A stretch of DNA of 64,000 nt from Microbacteriaceae bacterium (GCA_025464975.1 JAODMT010000024.1:124001-188000), one strand, 5' to 3'; numbered from the stretch's first letter, positions 10,435-19,596 are shown. Notes: generated by a model not told the origin, from the letters alone. Made by a program: numbers and translations.

Positions 10435-11799
10435 ATGAAGTCGCCCCTCCTCACCAGTCGCCGCAAGGCGACCGGGGCCCTAGCCCTCGTCACCGTGGGC
10501 CTGCTCGCAGCCCTCACCGGTTGTGCGAGTGCCGCCTCGACCGGTGGTAGCACCAGTGCTACTGCCTTCAAGCCGGTCACCCAGAGCGCCTCATCCGAGA
10601 TCACGGTCTGGGCCGACTCGACCCGCTTGCCGGCGGTCCAGGCCTACCAGAAGTCGCACCCGAACGTGAAGATGAACATCGTCACGTACGACGGCAGCGC
10701 CGACGGCTCCACCTATCTGCAGACCAAGGTGCAGCTCTTCGATCGCACCGGCAAGGGCTGGCCTGACCTGGTGTTCGCCTCGCCGACCGACGTGACCTGG
10801 GCATCGCAGCCCACCAGCAAGGGTGCCGTTCCGTTTGCCGCGCCCCTCGACAGCGGCAAACTCGTGCCGCAGGCCACGCTTGACAACTTCGCCAAGGGAT
10901 CGCTCTCGGCCTGCCAGTTCAACGGCAACACCTACTGCCTGCGCAACGACATCGCCCAGGTGGTGCTCTGGTACAACAAGACCCTCATGGACCAGTGGGG
11001 TTACACCGTTCCCACCACGTGGGAGCAGTACGAGGCCCTTGGCCAGAAGGTCGCAACGGAGCACCCGGGATACCTCGTCGGCGCCGTCGGCGACACGAAC
11101 TCGCAGGAGTCCTACTTCTGGTCGAGCCAGTGCCCCGCGCAGCAGCTTCAGAAGGATGGCTCGCTTCAGGTCAATCTGCAGGCCAAGGACTGCACCCGGA
11201 TGGCGTCGCTGCTCGACACGCTGATCAGCGCCAAGTCGGTTAGCACCCAGGGCTTCTTCACCCAGGGCTTCGACGGCAGCAAGGTTCTCATGGCCAATGG
11301 ACCGTCGTGGTACGGCCAGTACCTGTTCAACTCGGCATTCAAGACGCCGGCTGGACAGATCGCCGCGGCCAACCCGCTGACCTGGGCCGGCGAGTCCACC
11401 GCGGCCACCGGAAATGTCGGTGGCGGTGTCTGGATGGTGTCGTCGCACAGCAAGAACCTGAAGGCGGCAACCGCCGTAGCCACGTGGCTCACCACCTCGG
11501 ACGCCAACCTCACCAACGCTCCGACCTACCCGGCGTACTCTCCGGGCGCGAAGTCGTGGCTGGCGAACCCGGCCAACAAGGACTACTTCGCCACCGACAT
11601 CAGCGGCCCGTTCCAGAAGGCTGCCGACGAGGTGTGGACCGGATGGTCGAACACCAAGTTCAGCGACGCGACCGCGTGGTCGAGCGTGGTGCTTCCGGGC
11701 CTGACCGCCGGCAAGTCGCTGACGGATCTGCTCCCCGCCTGGCAGACCGCCATTGTCAATGAAGCGAAATCGGTTGGATACACGGTCACCACAAAATGA
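10435..11799 (+). CDS. ABC transporter sugar-binding lipoprotein (CUT1)
   Basis: lipobox LTGCAS, ITVWADSTRLPAVQAYQKSHPNVKMNIVTYD; followed by two permeases; ATG at 10435. Confidence 0.92.
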   Translation: MKSPLLTSRRKATGALALVTVGLLAALTGCASAASTGGSTSATAFKPVTQSASSEITVWADSTRLPAVQAYQKSHPNVKMNIVTYDGSADGSTYLQTKVQLFDRTGKGWPDLVFASPTDVTWASQPTSKGAVPFAAPLDSGKLVPQATLDNFAKGSLSACQFNGNTYCLRNDIAQVVLWYNKTLMDQWGYTVPTTWEQYEALGQKVATEHPGYLVGAVGDTNSQESYFWSSQCPAQQLQKDGSLQVNLQAKDCTRMASLLDTLISAKSVSTQGFFTQGFDGSKVLMANGPSWYGQYLFNSAFKTPAGQIAAANPLTWAGESTAATGNVGGGVWMVSSHSKNLKAATAVATWLTTSDANLTNAPTYPAYSPGAKSWLANPANKDYFATDISGPFQKAADEVWTGWSNTKFSDATAWSSVVLPGLTAGKSLTDLLPAWQTAIVNEAKSVGYTVTTK

Positions 11800-12734
11800 C
11801 AATTGTTGAACCCGAGCGCGTAACAGCGCTCACCACCAAGCTGGCTCGTCGTCGCGGGATTCCGCGGCGCCGGGCCGGCCTGGCCGGGTACCTATTCGTC
11901 TCCGGATACACAATTCTTCTCCTCGTCTTCGGCATCATCCCGACGGGGTATGCGGTCTACCTCGCCTTCACGAACGACCAGGGCCAGTTCACGGGTCTCA
12001 ACCAATTCATCAAGGTGGCCCAGGACTATCGGTTCGGGCCTGCGTTCGTGAACATCTTCATCTACCTGGTGATGTGGCTCGTTCTCGTGATCGTGCTCAC
12101 GACGCTTGTCGCCGTCATCCTGCGAGCACGGATGAAGCCGGGCCTTGCGGCCGTGTTCCGCTTCCTCTACTACATCCCCGGCGCACTGGCCGGTGTCGCC
12201 AGTGTGCTCGTCTGGCTCTTCATGCTCGACCCGGCCGTGAGCCCCGCGTCTGGGCTGTTGCGTGCGCTCGGCTTCGACAACTTCTCCCAAGTGCTCGCGC
12301 CGGAGAACCTGCCGGTCATTCTCGTGCTCATCGCGTTCTGGACCGGAGCGGGTGGCTGGATCGTCGTCATGTATGGCGCGCTCAACAACATCCCCGAAGA
12401 GGTGCTTGAAGCGGCGCGGATGGACGGTGCCGGTCCGTGGCAGTCGGCGTGGCACATCCAGATTCCGATGATCCGCAAGTGGATCGTGTACCAGTCCATC
12501 CTGGCCTTCGCCGCGGGCACCCAGCTCTTCGTCGAGCCGCAGCTTCTCCAAACGGCGAGCCTCGGCCGGGTCAGCCCGACCTGGGCGCCCAACCAGCTGG
12601 CGTACGTATTCGCGTTCCAGCACGGCGACTTCAACGGCGCAGCCGCCCTCTCCATATTCCTGCTCGCTCTCGGCCTGATCGTCGCCACCATCCTGGTGAC
12701 CCGCTCGGGCTTGTTCAAAGTGGACGACGAATGA
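11796..12734 (+). CDS. carbohydrate ABC transporter permease (MalF-like)
   Basis: multi-TM, EAA loop YGALNNIPEEVLEAARMDGAGPWQSAWHIQIPMIR. Confidence 0.92.
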   Translation: MTIVEPERVTALTTKLARRRGIPRRRAGLAGYLFVSGYTILLLVFGIIPTGYAVYLAFTNDQGQFTGLNQFIKVAQDYRFGPAFVNIFIYLVMWLVLVIVLTTLVAVILRARMKPGLAAVFRFLYYIPGALAGVASVLVWLFMLDPAVSPASGLLRALGFDNFSQVLAPENLPVILVLIAFWTGAGGWIVVMYGALNNIPEEVLEAARMDGAGPWQSAWHIQIPMIRKWIVYQSILAFAAGTQLFVEPQLLQTASLGRVSPTWAPNQLAYVFAFQHGDFNGAAALSIFLLALGLIVATILVTRSGLFKVDDE

Positions 12735-13648
12735 CCTCCTCAACTCTCGCCGCCGGGCGCGCGCAAGCCCCCGGCCGACGCGTCTCCCGTTTCGTATCCA
12801 TCGGGATCGTGGTGCTGATCCTCGTCCTGCTGATTGTGTTCTTCGTGCTGCCGGTGATCTGGCTGCTGCTCGCGCCGACCAAGACGGCCGGCCAGCTCGT
12901 TTCCCAGTTCCCGCTCTCGTTCGGCTCGTTTTCGCAGGTCGGCCAGGCCTGGCAGCACCTCGTGTCATTCCAGGGCGGCGTCATCTTCGTATGGCTGAAG
13001 AACTCGGCGATCTACTCGGTCGGCTCGCTGATTCTCACCCTGCTCACGAGCGTGACAGCCGGCTACGCGCTCGCGCTCACCAAGTTCCGGGGACGCAAGC
13101 TGCTGTTGACGGTAACCCTCGTGGTCATGATCATGCCCTCGGCCGCGCTTGTGCTGCCGACCTTTCTCGAGCTCAACTGGTTCCACCTGATCGGAACGGT
13201 GTGGTCGATCATCCTGCCGTTCTCCTTCTTCCCGTTCGGCGTATATCTCGTGTACATCTACTTTGCGACGAGCCTGCCGCGCGACCTGCTTTCGGCCGCC
13301 CGGATCGACGGGTGCAACGAATGGCAGGTGTTCTGGCGCATCGCCATGCCGCTCGCCAAGCCGGTCGTGGGGTTGATCGCGTTCTTCAGCTTCGTGAACA
13401 ACTGGAACAACTTCTTCTTGCCTTACCTGGTGCTTCCGAGCAGCGACCAGTTTCCCATCCAGGTCGGCCTGAACCAGCTGCTCTCCTCGACGCCGTCATT
13501 CAACCCGGTCGCGGGCAAGGGGCTCAACATCACAAGCCCGGAACTGGCGCTGGCGATTATCATCGCGATCCTGCCCGTGCTCATCGTGTTTCTCTTCTCC
13601 CAGCGCGCGCTAGTGTCCGGCATGCTGGCCGGAGCAACCAAGGAGTAG
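12731..13648 (+). CDS. carbohydrate ABC transporter permease (MalG-like)
   Basis: multi-TM, EAA loop LPRDLLSAARIDGCNEWQVFWRIAMPLAKP; ATGA overlap at 12731. Confidence 0.92.
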   Translation: MTSSTLAAGRAQAPGRRVSRFVSIGIVVLILVLLIVFFVLPVIWLLLAPTKTAGQLVSQFPLSFGSFSQVGQAWQHLVSFQGGVIFVWLKNSAIYSVGSLILTLLTSVTAGYALALTKFRGRKLLLTVTLVVMIMPSAALVLPTFLELNWFHLIGTVWSIILPFSFFPFGVYLVYIYFATSLPRDLLSAARIDGCNEWQVFWRIAMPLAKPVVGLIAFFSFVNNWNNFFLPYLVLPSSDQFPIQVGLNQLLSSTPSFNPVAGKGLNITSPELALAIIIAILPVLIVFLFSQRALVSGMLAGATKE

Positions 13649-13651
13649 CCG

Positions 13652-14650
13652 ATGCTCGTCGCCGACGCTCATCATCACCTGCGGGATCCGGCCGCTCGTC
13701 GGCCGCTCGGCCGCGCCGGCCTCGAGGTCGGCCCGGTTTCCTATGGGGCGGCGGCGTTGGGAAACCTCGCCGGACGAATAAGCGACGAGAGCGCCGAGCA
13801 GATTGTTGAGGAGGCCTGGGCCGGGGGAGTGCGCTACTTCGATGTTGCCCCGCACTATGGCCTCGGGCTCGCGGAGACCCGGCTTGGACGTGCGCTCGCA
13901 CACCGACCGCGAGACGAGTTCATCGTCTCCACGAAGGTCGGGCGGCTGCTGGTTGAGAACCCGGCCGGGCAGCAGCCCGACGACGGTGGATTCGACGTGA
14001 CATCGGCGCTGATCAGGCATCCCGACTACAGCCGGGATGGCGTTCTACGATCCATCGAGGACAGCCTCAACCGCCTGGGCCTCGACCGGCTCGATATTGT
14101 CCTCGTGCACGACCCGGACGACCACTACAACGAGGCTCTCGATGGCGCGTTCCCCGCGCTCGAGCAGCTGCGATCCGAGGGGGTCATCAGCTCCTATGGA
14201 GCCGGCATGAACCAGTCGGCGATGCTCGCGAGTTTTGTCGAGGAGACCGACCTTGACATCGTGATGTGCGCGGGCCGGTACACCCTCCTCGACCAGGGGG
14301 CGCTGGCCGACCTCATCCCGGCGGCTGCCGCTCGTGGCGTGTCGGTTGTCGCCGCCGCGGTGTTCAACTCCGGCATCCTCGCATGCGACCCACCGCGGGC
14401 CGACTCGAGCTACAACTACGGGATGCCGCCCGGCGAGATTGTCGCGCGCGCGCAAGCGATGGCGGACGTGTGCCACGAGTACGACGTGCCGTTGCCGGCC
14501 GCGGCGCTGCAGTTTCCGTTGGAGCAAGCGGTCGTGTCGACTGTGTGCGTCGGGGCGCGCTCGCCAGAGCAGCTGGCAGCGAACCTGCTGAACGCCTCGG
14601 CCGCGATCCCCCCGGAGCTTTGGAACACCCTGGACGCGCTCGAGAGGTGA
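13652..14650 (+). CDS. aldo/keto reductase with amidohydrolase-like N-terminal remnant (MLVADAHHHLRDPAA)
   Basis: AKR motifs YFDVAPHYGLGLAETRLG, STKVGR, LDIVLVHDPDDH; N-terminus reads like an amidohydrolase-2 start. Confidence 0.85.
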   Translation: MLVADAHHHLRDPAARRPLGRAGLEVGPVSYGAAALGNLAGRISDESAEQIVEEAWAGGVRYFDVAPHYGLGLAETRLGRALAHRPRDEFIVSTKVGRLLVENPAGQQPDDGGFDVTSALIRHPDYSRDGVLRSIEDSLNRLGLDRLDIVLVHDPDDHYNEALDGAFPALEQLRSEGVISSYGAGMNQSAMLASFVEETDLDIVMCAGRYTLLDQGALADLIPAAAARGVSVVAAAVFNSGILACDPPRADSSYNYGMPPGEIVARAQAMADVCHEYDVPLPAAALQFPLEQAVVSTVCVGARSPEQLAANLLNASAAIPPELWNTLDALER

Positions 14651-14978
14651 TTTTCCTCGCTCCGTCGGCGACGCTGGGTTAATTTCCCGCTGATTCCACT
14701 CCCTTGACCGTGTGGTCGCGGCGGGGATACCGTTGTTGCCAGCCGGGCGACCCGTCGCCGACCACCCAGTGCCCCACGTTGTCCCCCACGCCGCTGGCGA
14801 ACGTGCGAGACAAGTCGAAAGAAGCGCCGGCTCGAACTAGGCGTCGTCGCTTCGCGACACTGAGGTCCGAGCAGTGCTGCGAGGACCGAATCCCCACCCG
14901 GTGTGCGTGGGTTCGCCAGCCGCACACCCGACGGCCGACGCCGGGCTGATGCACGCGTCAGCCGGATCAGAACCAGCC

Positions 14979-15001
14979 CGCAGGGTGGGCTTCGCCCTGC
15001 G
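14979..15001 (+). promoter_or_regulatory. hairpin CGCAGGG...CCCTGCG in a putative long 5' leader
   Basis: 7-bp perfect stem 38 nt before the start of the downstream secreted protein. Confidence 0.35.
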
Positions 15002-15038
15002 TGAAATCCCGAATCAACGGCGAAAAGAAAGCAAGATC

Positions 15039-15533
15039 ATGCGCAAAATCAGCAAGCTCCTTGCAATTGCGGCGGTCTCGGCAACGGCGATGCTCACCAC
15101 CGCGGCCCCGGCCTTGGCGGCCACGGCCCCGACTCGATCCGCACCGGTCACCTACGCGAAGATTATTGGCAACATCCACATGAAGTCAGCGACGACGGCT
15201 GTGGTTCGAGCGCGCTATTCGTGCGTCGGATCCGTGGAACAACGGCACCTGTGGGTTTCCCTCAAGCAGACCGCGGATCGCACCGCGAACCCGGCTCTCG
15301 CGACCGAGGGATCGGGGAGCCAGATGATCGCCGCCGCGTGGAGCCAATCCCACGCTGGCGTGCTGACCTGTGACGGCAAGAGGCACACCGGCGCCTTTAC
15401 CGTCGACCAGACCGAGCAAGGCTTCGGCACTCTCGCGCGTGGCGCGGGATACGTGCAGTTCTGTCTCTTCGACGCGAACTACACGGAGGCACCGTACAGC
15501 GTGATGCAGTTCCGCCACGTGACCGATCACTGA
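15039..15533 (+). CDS. secreted protein of unknown function
   Basis: signal peptide MRKISKLLAIAAVSATAMLTTAAPALAA; ATG at 15039. Confidence 0.75.
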   Translation: MRKISKLLAIAAVSATAMLTTAAPALAATAPTRSAPVTYAKIIGNIHMKSATTAVVRARYSCVGSVEQRHLWVSLKQTADRTANPALATEGSGSQMIAAAWSQSHAGVLTCDGKRHTGAFTVDQTEQGFGTLARGAGYVQFCLFDANYTEAPYSVMQFRHVTDH

Positions 15534-15550
15534 CCGGGCAGGCCAGGCCA

Positions 15551-15584
15551 GCGGTGGAGGTGCACCGCGGTGCACCTCCACCGC
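15551..15584 (+). terminator. perfect 34-bp palindrome, probable terminator-like hairpin
   Basis: gcggtggaggtgcaccgcggtgcacctccaccgc, 18 nt after the 15533 stop; no U-tract. Confidence 0.6.
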
Positions 15585-15615
15585 GCTCCTGTCGCGCGTC
15601 GTCCCTCCCCTTTCC

Positions 15616-15643
15616 GCGTGACCCAAAACGCGTGACCCAAAAC
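15616..15643. repeat. tandem direct repeat 2 x GCGTGACCCAAAAC (14 bp)
   Basis: two exact copies. Confidence 0.9.
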
Positions 15644-15717
15644 GCAGGACATTCACCACGAAACGTCCGCTTTCAGCCGGAATGGCGCATCCGGTGGTGA
15701 ATCTCCTGCGTTTTGGG
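15636..15717. repeat. intergenic long inverted repeat, element A
   Basis: arms CCCAAAACGCAGGACATTCACCAC (15636-15659) and GTGGTGAATCTCCTGCGTTTTGGG (15694-15717), one mismatch. Confidence 0.85.
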
Positions 15718-15749
15718 AGAGACCGAACGGTATGACGCGGGTGGTGCGA

Positions 15750-16409
15750 TCAGCCGGTGCTTTGATTGCCGGCCGCAACCGGCTTCGATTCCGCCGAACC
15801 GCGCTGGCGCAGGTAGACGGAGGCCCCGACGAGTATGGCCACCGCGAGAAATTCGCTCTGCCAGTTCTGGAAGGATTCAAACCAGAATTGCGCCGTTCCG
15901 AAGTATTGCCAGACGGTCACTGCGCTCCCGCCGTGCGCTGCCTCCTCAGCGCTGTATGCCGCCGAGCCCCCGACGGCGTGTAGCAGCACCGAGCCGAGAA
16001 ACAGGATGACGAAGAGTCCGGCGAGGGAGTTTTCGTAGAGCTTCAGCAGGATTCCGCCGCGGGCAACGGGCCATGGCGTGTCAGCGTGTATTCGAGCCTC
16101 GTGCGGGTCTTCGTCTTCCGGTGCCGGCGCGTCCGGCGACTTCGACTCCGACGACCCGCGCTGAAAGAGAAACACGGTGAGAACGATGTACGACGCCATC
16201 TGCAGGAATTCGCTCTCCCAGTTTTCGAACGTTGCCTCCATGAAGTCACCGGACGTCAAATACTGGGCGACGGACGCGATCGCTTGACCGTGCTCCGCCT
16301 GGTTGTCGTTGTAGACCCTGAATCCGGTCGCGGCCATCCCGCCGAAGAAGACCGCGAACAGCAGGAAGTTTGCCAGCAACAGGCCGTGGTCGCGGAGCCA
16401 ATTCCTCAT
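15750..16409 (-). CDS. membrane protein with two-fold internal repeat (DUF6766-like)
   Basis: four hydrophobic segments; ...NWESEFLQMASYIVLTVFLFQRGSSESK repeated as ...NWQSEFLAVAILVGASVYLRQRGSAESK. Confidence 0.75.
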   Translation of the reverse strand: MRNWLRDHGLLLANFLLFAVFFGGMAATGFRVYNDNQAEHGQAIASVAQYLTSGDFMEATFENWESEFLQMASYIVLTVFLFQRGSSESKSPDAPAPEDEDPHEARIHADTPWPVARGGILLKLYENSLAGLFVILFLGSVLLHAVGGSAAYSAEEAAHGGSAVTVWQYFGTAQFWFESFQNWQSEFLAVAILVGASVYLRQRGSAESKPVAAGNQSTG

Positions 16410-16509
16410 GTTTCTGATTGTCGCATTCGCGCTACCGCGAGCCGGGGGCTTGACGGGGACCGCTTAGGGGGATTCCGCTGGCGCACGATGACGGGGCTAG
16501 GGTGACAGC

Positions 16510-18099
16510 ATGGCCGGACTCGACGAGTCACTGGTGGACGTGCTCATCGTTGGAGCGGGTCCCACGGGGCTCGCGCTTGCCGCCGCGCTGAACGCGAACG
16601 GCGTGAGCTTCCGGATCGTTGACAAGGCGCCGGATGCCGTCCACGAGTCGCGTGCCCTTGGAATCCAGGCCAGGACCCTCGAGGTGCTGTCGCCTCTCGA
16701 GGTCACCCCCCATCTTGTCGAGGCCGGCGATTCCGCGGTGAGCCTCTCCATGCACTTCGCGAAGGGGACCTTCGGGCTTCGTCTATTCGAGTCCGGAGTC
16801 GACGAAACCGCCTATCCCTTTCTACTGTTTCTCTCGCAAGCACGCACGGAAGAGATTCTGATCGAGAGGCTCGAGACGGTTGGGGTTTCCGTGGAGAGAG
16901 GAGTCGAGCTCTCGACCGTCGAGCGGGGCGCCGAATTCGTGCAGTCCTTCCTCCTTGCCGGCGCAAGCGGGCTCACAGTTCGCAGCCGGTTCGTGGTCGG
17001 GTGCGACGGAGCGCACAGTTCAGTCCGGCACGCCGCAAGAATCGGCTTTGTCGGCGGCTCCTTTGACCAGACCTTCCTCATCGCCGACCTCGAGGCAGAC
17101 AACCTCGAGCACGGACGCGTGCACGTATTCCTCGCCGAGGAGGGTGTCATGCTCTTCTTTCCGCTCGGGTCGCCGGCCACCTGGCGTGTGCTCGCCATGG
17201 TGCCAGCCGGTGAGCGAGTCGAGCATCCGACGGTGCAGACCGTGCAGGCGACCATCGGGCGATACACGACAGATCCGATCACCGTTCGTGATCCCGTCTG
17301 GCTCACCACGTTTTCGGTGCAGAGCCGTCTGGCGGATCGGTTTCGGGCCGGACGCGTGTTCCTTGCCGGTGACGCCGCCCACATCCACAGCCCGGCCGGC
17401 GCTCAGGGGATGAACACCGGAATTCAGGATGCGGTCAATCTCGGCTGGAAGCTCGGCCTCGTCTGTCGCGGACAAGCGAGCGACGTCCTCCTCGACAGCT
17501 ACGAACTGGAGCGGCTGCCGGTTGCGCGGTCGGTTATCAGAACGACGAACCGCGCATTCCGAGTCGCAATATCACGGAGGCCGCTCACTGCATTCGTCCG
17601 ATCGCGAGTGGTGAGTCGGGTCGTCCCGGTTGTGCTTCGAATCCCGCTGGTGAGGAAAATCGGTTTCCGATTGATCTCCCAACTGAGCATCCGCTATCGC
17701 AATAGTCCGCTTTCGGTGGAGGGCACGCCGCGGCTTGGCCGCGGGCCGCGATCCGGGAATCGCGTTCCCGATTCGCCGATCATCGTGGCTGGGCGGCCAA
17801 CCACAGTCCACCGGAGCCTGTCGCCCTCGGCCTTTCAACTCCTGTGCTTCGGTCCTCTCGAGAGCTGGGCCGGGCACGAATCCGTGGATGCGCCGTGGTC
17901 GAACCTGATCCGGGTGGCGATGGTGGGTTCTGATGCCGCCCCGGGAGTGTGGACCGACCCGACCCGGTCGGTGCAGCGCCGGTTTGGTCTGCGCGGGTCG
18001 GATGTCGCCCATTTCCTGATTCGCCCGGATGGCTACATCGGCTATCGCGCTCGCGGCTCCGACCTTGGGGGAGTCAACGCCTACCTTCGGTCCCTCTAG
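16510..18099 (+). CDS. FAD-dependent aromatic monooxygenase (PheA/TfdB-type)
   Basis: VLIVGAGPTGLALAAALNANG, VGCDGAHSSVRHAA, VFLAGDAAHIHSPAGAQGMNTGIQDAVNLGWKL. Confidence 0.9.
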   Translation: MAGLDESLVDVLIVGAGPTGLALAAALNANGVSFRIVDKAPDAVHESRALGIQARTLEVLSPLEVTPHLVEAGDSAVSLSMHFAKGTFGLRLFESGVDETAYPFLLFLSQARTEEILIERLETVGVSVERGVELSTVERGAEFVQSFLLAGASGLTVRSRFVVGCDGAHSSVRHAARIGFVGGSFDQTFLIADLEADNLEHGRVHVFLAEEGVMLFFPLGSPATWRVLAMVPAGERVEHPTVQTVQATIGRYTTDPITVRDPVWLTTFSVQSRLADRFRAGRVFLAGDAAHIHSPAGAQGMNTGIQDAVNLGWKLGLVCRGQASDVLLDSYELERLPVARSVIRTTNRAFRVAISRRPLTAFVRSRVVSRVVPVVLRIPLVRKIGFRLISQLSIRYRNSPLSVEGTPRLGRGPRSGNRVPDSPIIVAGRPTTVHRSLSPSAFQLLCFGPLESWAGHESVDAPWSNLIRVAMVGSDAAPGVWTDPTRSVQRRFGLRGSDVAHFLIRPDGYIGYRARGSDLGGVNAYLRSL

Positions 18100-18120
18100 G
18101 CGTCGTTGGTGCTGCGGATG

Positions 18121-18498
18121 TCAGCCACCCGGTCGCGCCCGTCGTCTGGGTGCTGGCGCGGCCTTGACACCCGCGCGCTGATCGGACGGGTTCTCCGTCG
18201 TCGGCTTGTGGTCGTCAAGGTCGATGGAACCCCGGTTGGATGCTTCGGCGACGAGCTTCTCGACCCAGCTGCGGTCGATCACCGTCGGGGTGCGCGTTTC
18301 GTAGGCGAAAACCAGCGGAATTCCGCCGCTTATCCAGACGGTGCTCCGGCCGTCCCCCTCGTTCGGGCCGCGACTCCACGAGAGGAAGAAGCTTTCGTGA
18401 TGGCGCAGCTTCGCGCCCATCGCCACCTGAAGGTGCAGAAGCGTGAGGTCGTCCATGTTGACGGTGAGGGCAAGCGCACCGTAGATGAGTTGTCCCAT
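18121..18498 (-). CDS. small protein of the DUF7882-like family (often labelled ATP-dependent DNA ligase)
   Basis: MGQLIYGALALTVNMDDLTLLHLQVAMGAKLRHHESFFLSW, typical N-terminal pattern; no ligase motifs. Confidence 0.65.
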   Translation of the reverse strand: MGQLIYGALALTVNMDDLTLLHLQVAMGAKLRHHESFFLSWSRGPNEGDGRSTVWISGGIPLVFAYETRTPTVIDRSWVEKLVAEASNRGSIDLDDHKPTTENPSDQRAGVKAAPAPRRRARPGG

Positions 18499-18630
18499 GA
18501 CATCTCCCGTGAAAACAACGCCGGTGGTGTTGTAGTCCGCGAGGACGCCGGTTCAGTCCAGTATGGCCGCCGGTGGCCCCGGGGGGTACACAGGGGGGTA
18601 TTGACAGCGATATTGTGACCTGGCTGGCCG

Positions 18631-19596
18631 ATGCACAATGAAACGAAAACTGTGATGACTTCAATTGCTCAAGCGGATGCGGCAGGTGTTCATCCGCATC
18701 ACCGCCACGGCTGGTGGTGGAAGACGCTCATTGCCGGACTCCTCCTGTGGGCCGTCACCGTCGTTGTCACCGGCGTGACCCTCAATTCGAATCTCATTCC
18801 TACCCTGATTCTGATTGGAAGCTTTCTCGTCCCGTTTTGCGTTGTCCTGTTCGTCGTCGAGCGCGTCTCCGGGAACGTCAGCGTTCTGCAGGTAATCCTC
18901 GCGTTCTTCGTCGGTGGGATGAGCGGGGTGCTCGGCGCCTCGCTCCTCGAGGCGAACCTGACCGCGAACTTCTGGACCTACATCATGGTCGGGTTGATCG
19001 AGGAGTTCGTGAAGGCATCCATCCTGGTCATCGTCGGCTGGCGGGTCGTGCCAAAGACCGCGAGGCAGGGGGCGTTGCTCGGCGCCACCATCGGCGCCGG
19101 GTTCGCGGCCTTCGAGTCCGCCGGCTACGCATTCAATGCGGCCATCACGGCACAGGGCATCGACCTCACATCTCTTCTTCAGACGGAGATGCTCCGCGCC
19201 ATCCTCGCTCCGGTCGGTCACGTCTTGTGGACCGCAATCATCGGCGCGGCGATATTTGGCGTCGCGCGCGGTGGCGATCGCTTTCGCTGGTCGTTTCTGA
19301 TTCTCGCCGCCTACGTCGGCGTGGCCATTCTGCACGCCCTGTGGGATTCGATGGGCGGTATCTCCTCGTTCCTCGCGCTGGTCTTCACCGGAAATGCGCT
19401 CCAGCAACTGCAGTACGGGTTCCTGATGCCGAGAACGGCACAGGCCGCATCCAACCTCGCCACAACCCTGTACATAGTCGGTCTCGCGCTCGCCGCGGTC
19501 CTGGGAATTTTGGCGCTCTGGATCACGCTCGGTCGCCCGACCCGTCGATCGGTTGCGGCCCGTCGGGCGGCCGCGGTGGCCGGGCCTCCGGAATAG
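18631..19596 (+). CDS. PrsW family intramembrane metalloprotease
   Basis: multi-TM with LIEEFVKA (EExxK), GAGFAAFESAGYAF, LAPVGHVLWT motifs. Confidence 0.88.
   Translation: MHNETKTVMTSIAQADAAGVHPHHRHGWWWKTLIAGLLLWAVTVVVTGVTLNSNLIPTLILIGSFLVPFCVVLFVVERVSGNVSVLQVILAFFVGGMSGVLGASLLEANLTANFWTYIMVGLIEEFVKASILVIVGWRVVPKTARQGALLGATIGAGFAAFESAGYAFNAAITAQGIDLTSLLQTEMLRAILAPVGHVLWTAIIGAAIFGVARGGDRFRWSFLILAAYVGVAILHALWDSMGGISSFLALVFTGNALQQLQYGFLMPRTAQAASNLATTLYIVGLALAAVLGILALWITLGRPTRRSVAARRAAAVAGPPE

Noticed and set aside
14704-14949. 81-aa ORF in the gap before the secreted protein
   Set aside because: Cys/Arg/Pro-rich translation with no ribosome-binding site; treated as non-coding leader.
18121-18498. 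ATP-dependent DNA ligase annotation for the 125-aa protein
   Set aside because: Too short and lacking the KxDG ligase motif; belongs to a small-protein family that is commonly mislabelled.
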